Origin: Warburgia ugandensis
Taxonomy: Eukaryota > Streptophyta > Magnoliopsida > Canellales > Canellaceae
Length of the DNA: 64,000 nucleotides
Direction: 5' to 3'
Assembly (NCBI GenBank): GCA_035236585.1
Contig: CP141139.1
Location: forward strand, 20,538,990-20,602,989
In this document: positions 63,071 through 64,000 of the stretch, piece by piece
How positions within the stretch are numbered: the stretch's first letter is position 1
Layout: each line of letters opens with the position of its first letter
Notes under the pieces: model-generated
Databases searched by the model: none
Seen by the model: the letters and a program-made list of their open reading frames with translations, nothing else
Told to the model about the DNA's origin: nothing
Program-made: the position numbers and the translations under genes

Positions 63071-64000
63071 GCTCCAAATAAAAGAGACTGGATTTTAAGA
63101 AATTGATGGCATTTGTAGCAGCAGTCGTAAAAGCTGTCAAAGTTCAGTCACTGAACTATCTAATTTATAATGCAGACTCACATTCACTGACGCTTTTGTC
63201 TTTTTGTCTATGCATGCATGCATGTATATAAATATATATCCTAAACTGGGTTACTTGACTTTTTTAGTTTTTAATTAATTAAATAATAGAAATAACATAG
63301 CTTTAGCTTTGAAACAAAAAGATATATGCAGCCAAAAAAGGTTTGTTGCATGTAGTGAACAGGAACAACCATCAAATAGTGATACTTCTTAGGAGCTTGT
63401 GATCACCATTATTCCACATGCATTACTAAAATGTTTGTGCCTGATTAATCCCGTGTAGGTAGAAGCATCAAATAATCATCACAAACATGAACTTATTTCA
63501 TTTGTGTAATGAATGAACAATATTTTTGAGGTAAACATTAGTATTGAATAGTATCATTCTCGACCATATATATATATATATGTATGTATGAAATCTAGTT
63601 CCTTTAGACAATGAATGAACAATTTATTTTTGAGATAAATTTTTTGTATTTAAGAACATAATTTTTACTTACACTAATGGAAGTCATCGTTGATAGCCAT
63701 ATGGAACAAAAATATTGATTTGCAAGATGATTTTGTCATGAATGAATGATACATCACTGCTTAACATGGCTTTAGGCAAGATTCACAGGATCTATTTAGG
63801 TTGGTATAATGTCAAAACATTAAAATATTGACTGTATTGGCAATAAATGTCAGATGTATTGGTGAGGCGCATGTGAATAAGGTGATGTGGATTCTCATGG
63901 TCCCACAAATATACAGTAAGAGCATGTTCCTGTATTTAGTTTTGTGTTCAATAATAATTGGGATATACTTACAGTAACTAAATAAGCCCTCTTAAAAGAG
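63071..64000. other. Intron 16, end of window, nothing recognised
   Basis: AT-rich with short (AT)n and ATGC runs near 63206 and 63565. No further MUTS2 exon found. Confidence 0.5.

Noticed and set aside
63457-63480. Possible MUTS2 exon 17 after CCGTGTAG, reading Gly-Arg-Ser across the junction
   Set aside because: Gly-Arg-Ser is what MutS2 should have next, but the frame meets TAA three codons later and no further MutS2 residues follow.

Overview
The window is nuclear DNA of a flowering plant. It has spliced genes with GT-AG introns, plant LTR retrotransposons primed by initiator tRNA-Met, a plant hAT element, Mutator-type elements, RTE and L1 LINE relics, and several Au-type tRNA-derived SINEs. 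The very large, transposon-filled introns fit a medium-to-large genome, possibly a magnoliid or early-diverging eudicot. That placement is inference; no single feature identifies the species.

One host gene was found. It is a MutS2-type mismatch-repair-family ATPase on the + strand, with its start codon at 712. Sixteen exons can be read in one uninterrupted frame up to 61616: 1,963 coding nt, 654 complete codons, every intron GT-AG. The last exon here ends inside a codon, so the gene continues beyond 64000; the rest of the ATPase region and the usual C-terminal Smr domain are not in the window. Five introns exceed 3 kb (10.3, 14.3, 3.6, 14.7 and 6.2 kb), and recognisable transposons account for much of their length.

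Layout: 1-711 is upstream sequence with a SINE about 230 bp before the ATG. Intron 2 (1282-11599) holds a decayed + strand Ty3/gypsy element split by a second gypsy element on the - strand, plus a tiny RTE tail with target-site duplication (TSD). Intron 5 (13950-28226) holds a (CT)n tract, a purine-rich block, a 68-bp tandem repeat, a 2.69-kb solo LTR with TSD, and a complete but inactivated Ty1/copia element with TSD inside an older gypsy-like relic. Intron 7 has a Mutator-type MITE, two SINEs and a foldback MITE. Intron 9 (32289-46949) has an RTE LINE relic, a 1.4-kb near-continuous inverted repeat, and a hAT element whose 5' part is interrupted by a chromodomain-bearing Ty3/gypsy element. 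Introns 13-16 carry a Mutator-type element, LTR fragments, RTE and L1 relics, SINEs and a 121-bp tandem duplication.

Nothing suggests a new multi-gene system. The more unusual structures are the 1.4-kb hairpin in a transcribed intron, the layered insertions (element within element within intron), an RTE tail 25 bp from an exon, and repeated Gln-to-TAG stop codons in the retroelements that suggest decay of methylated cytosines.
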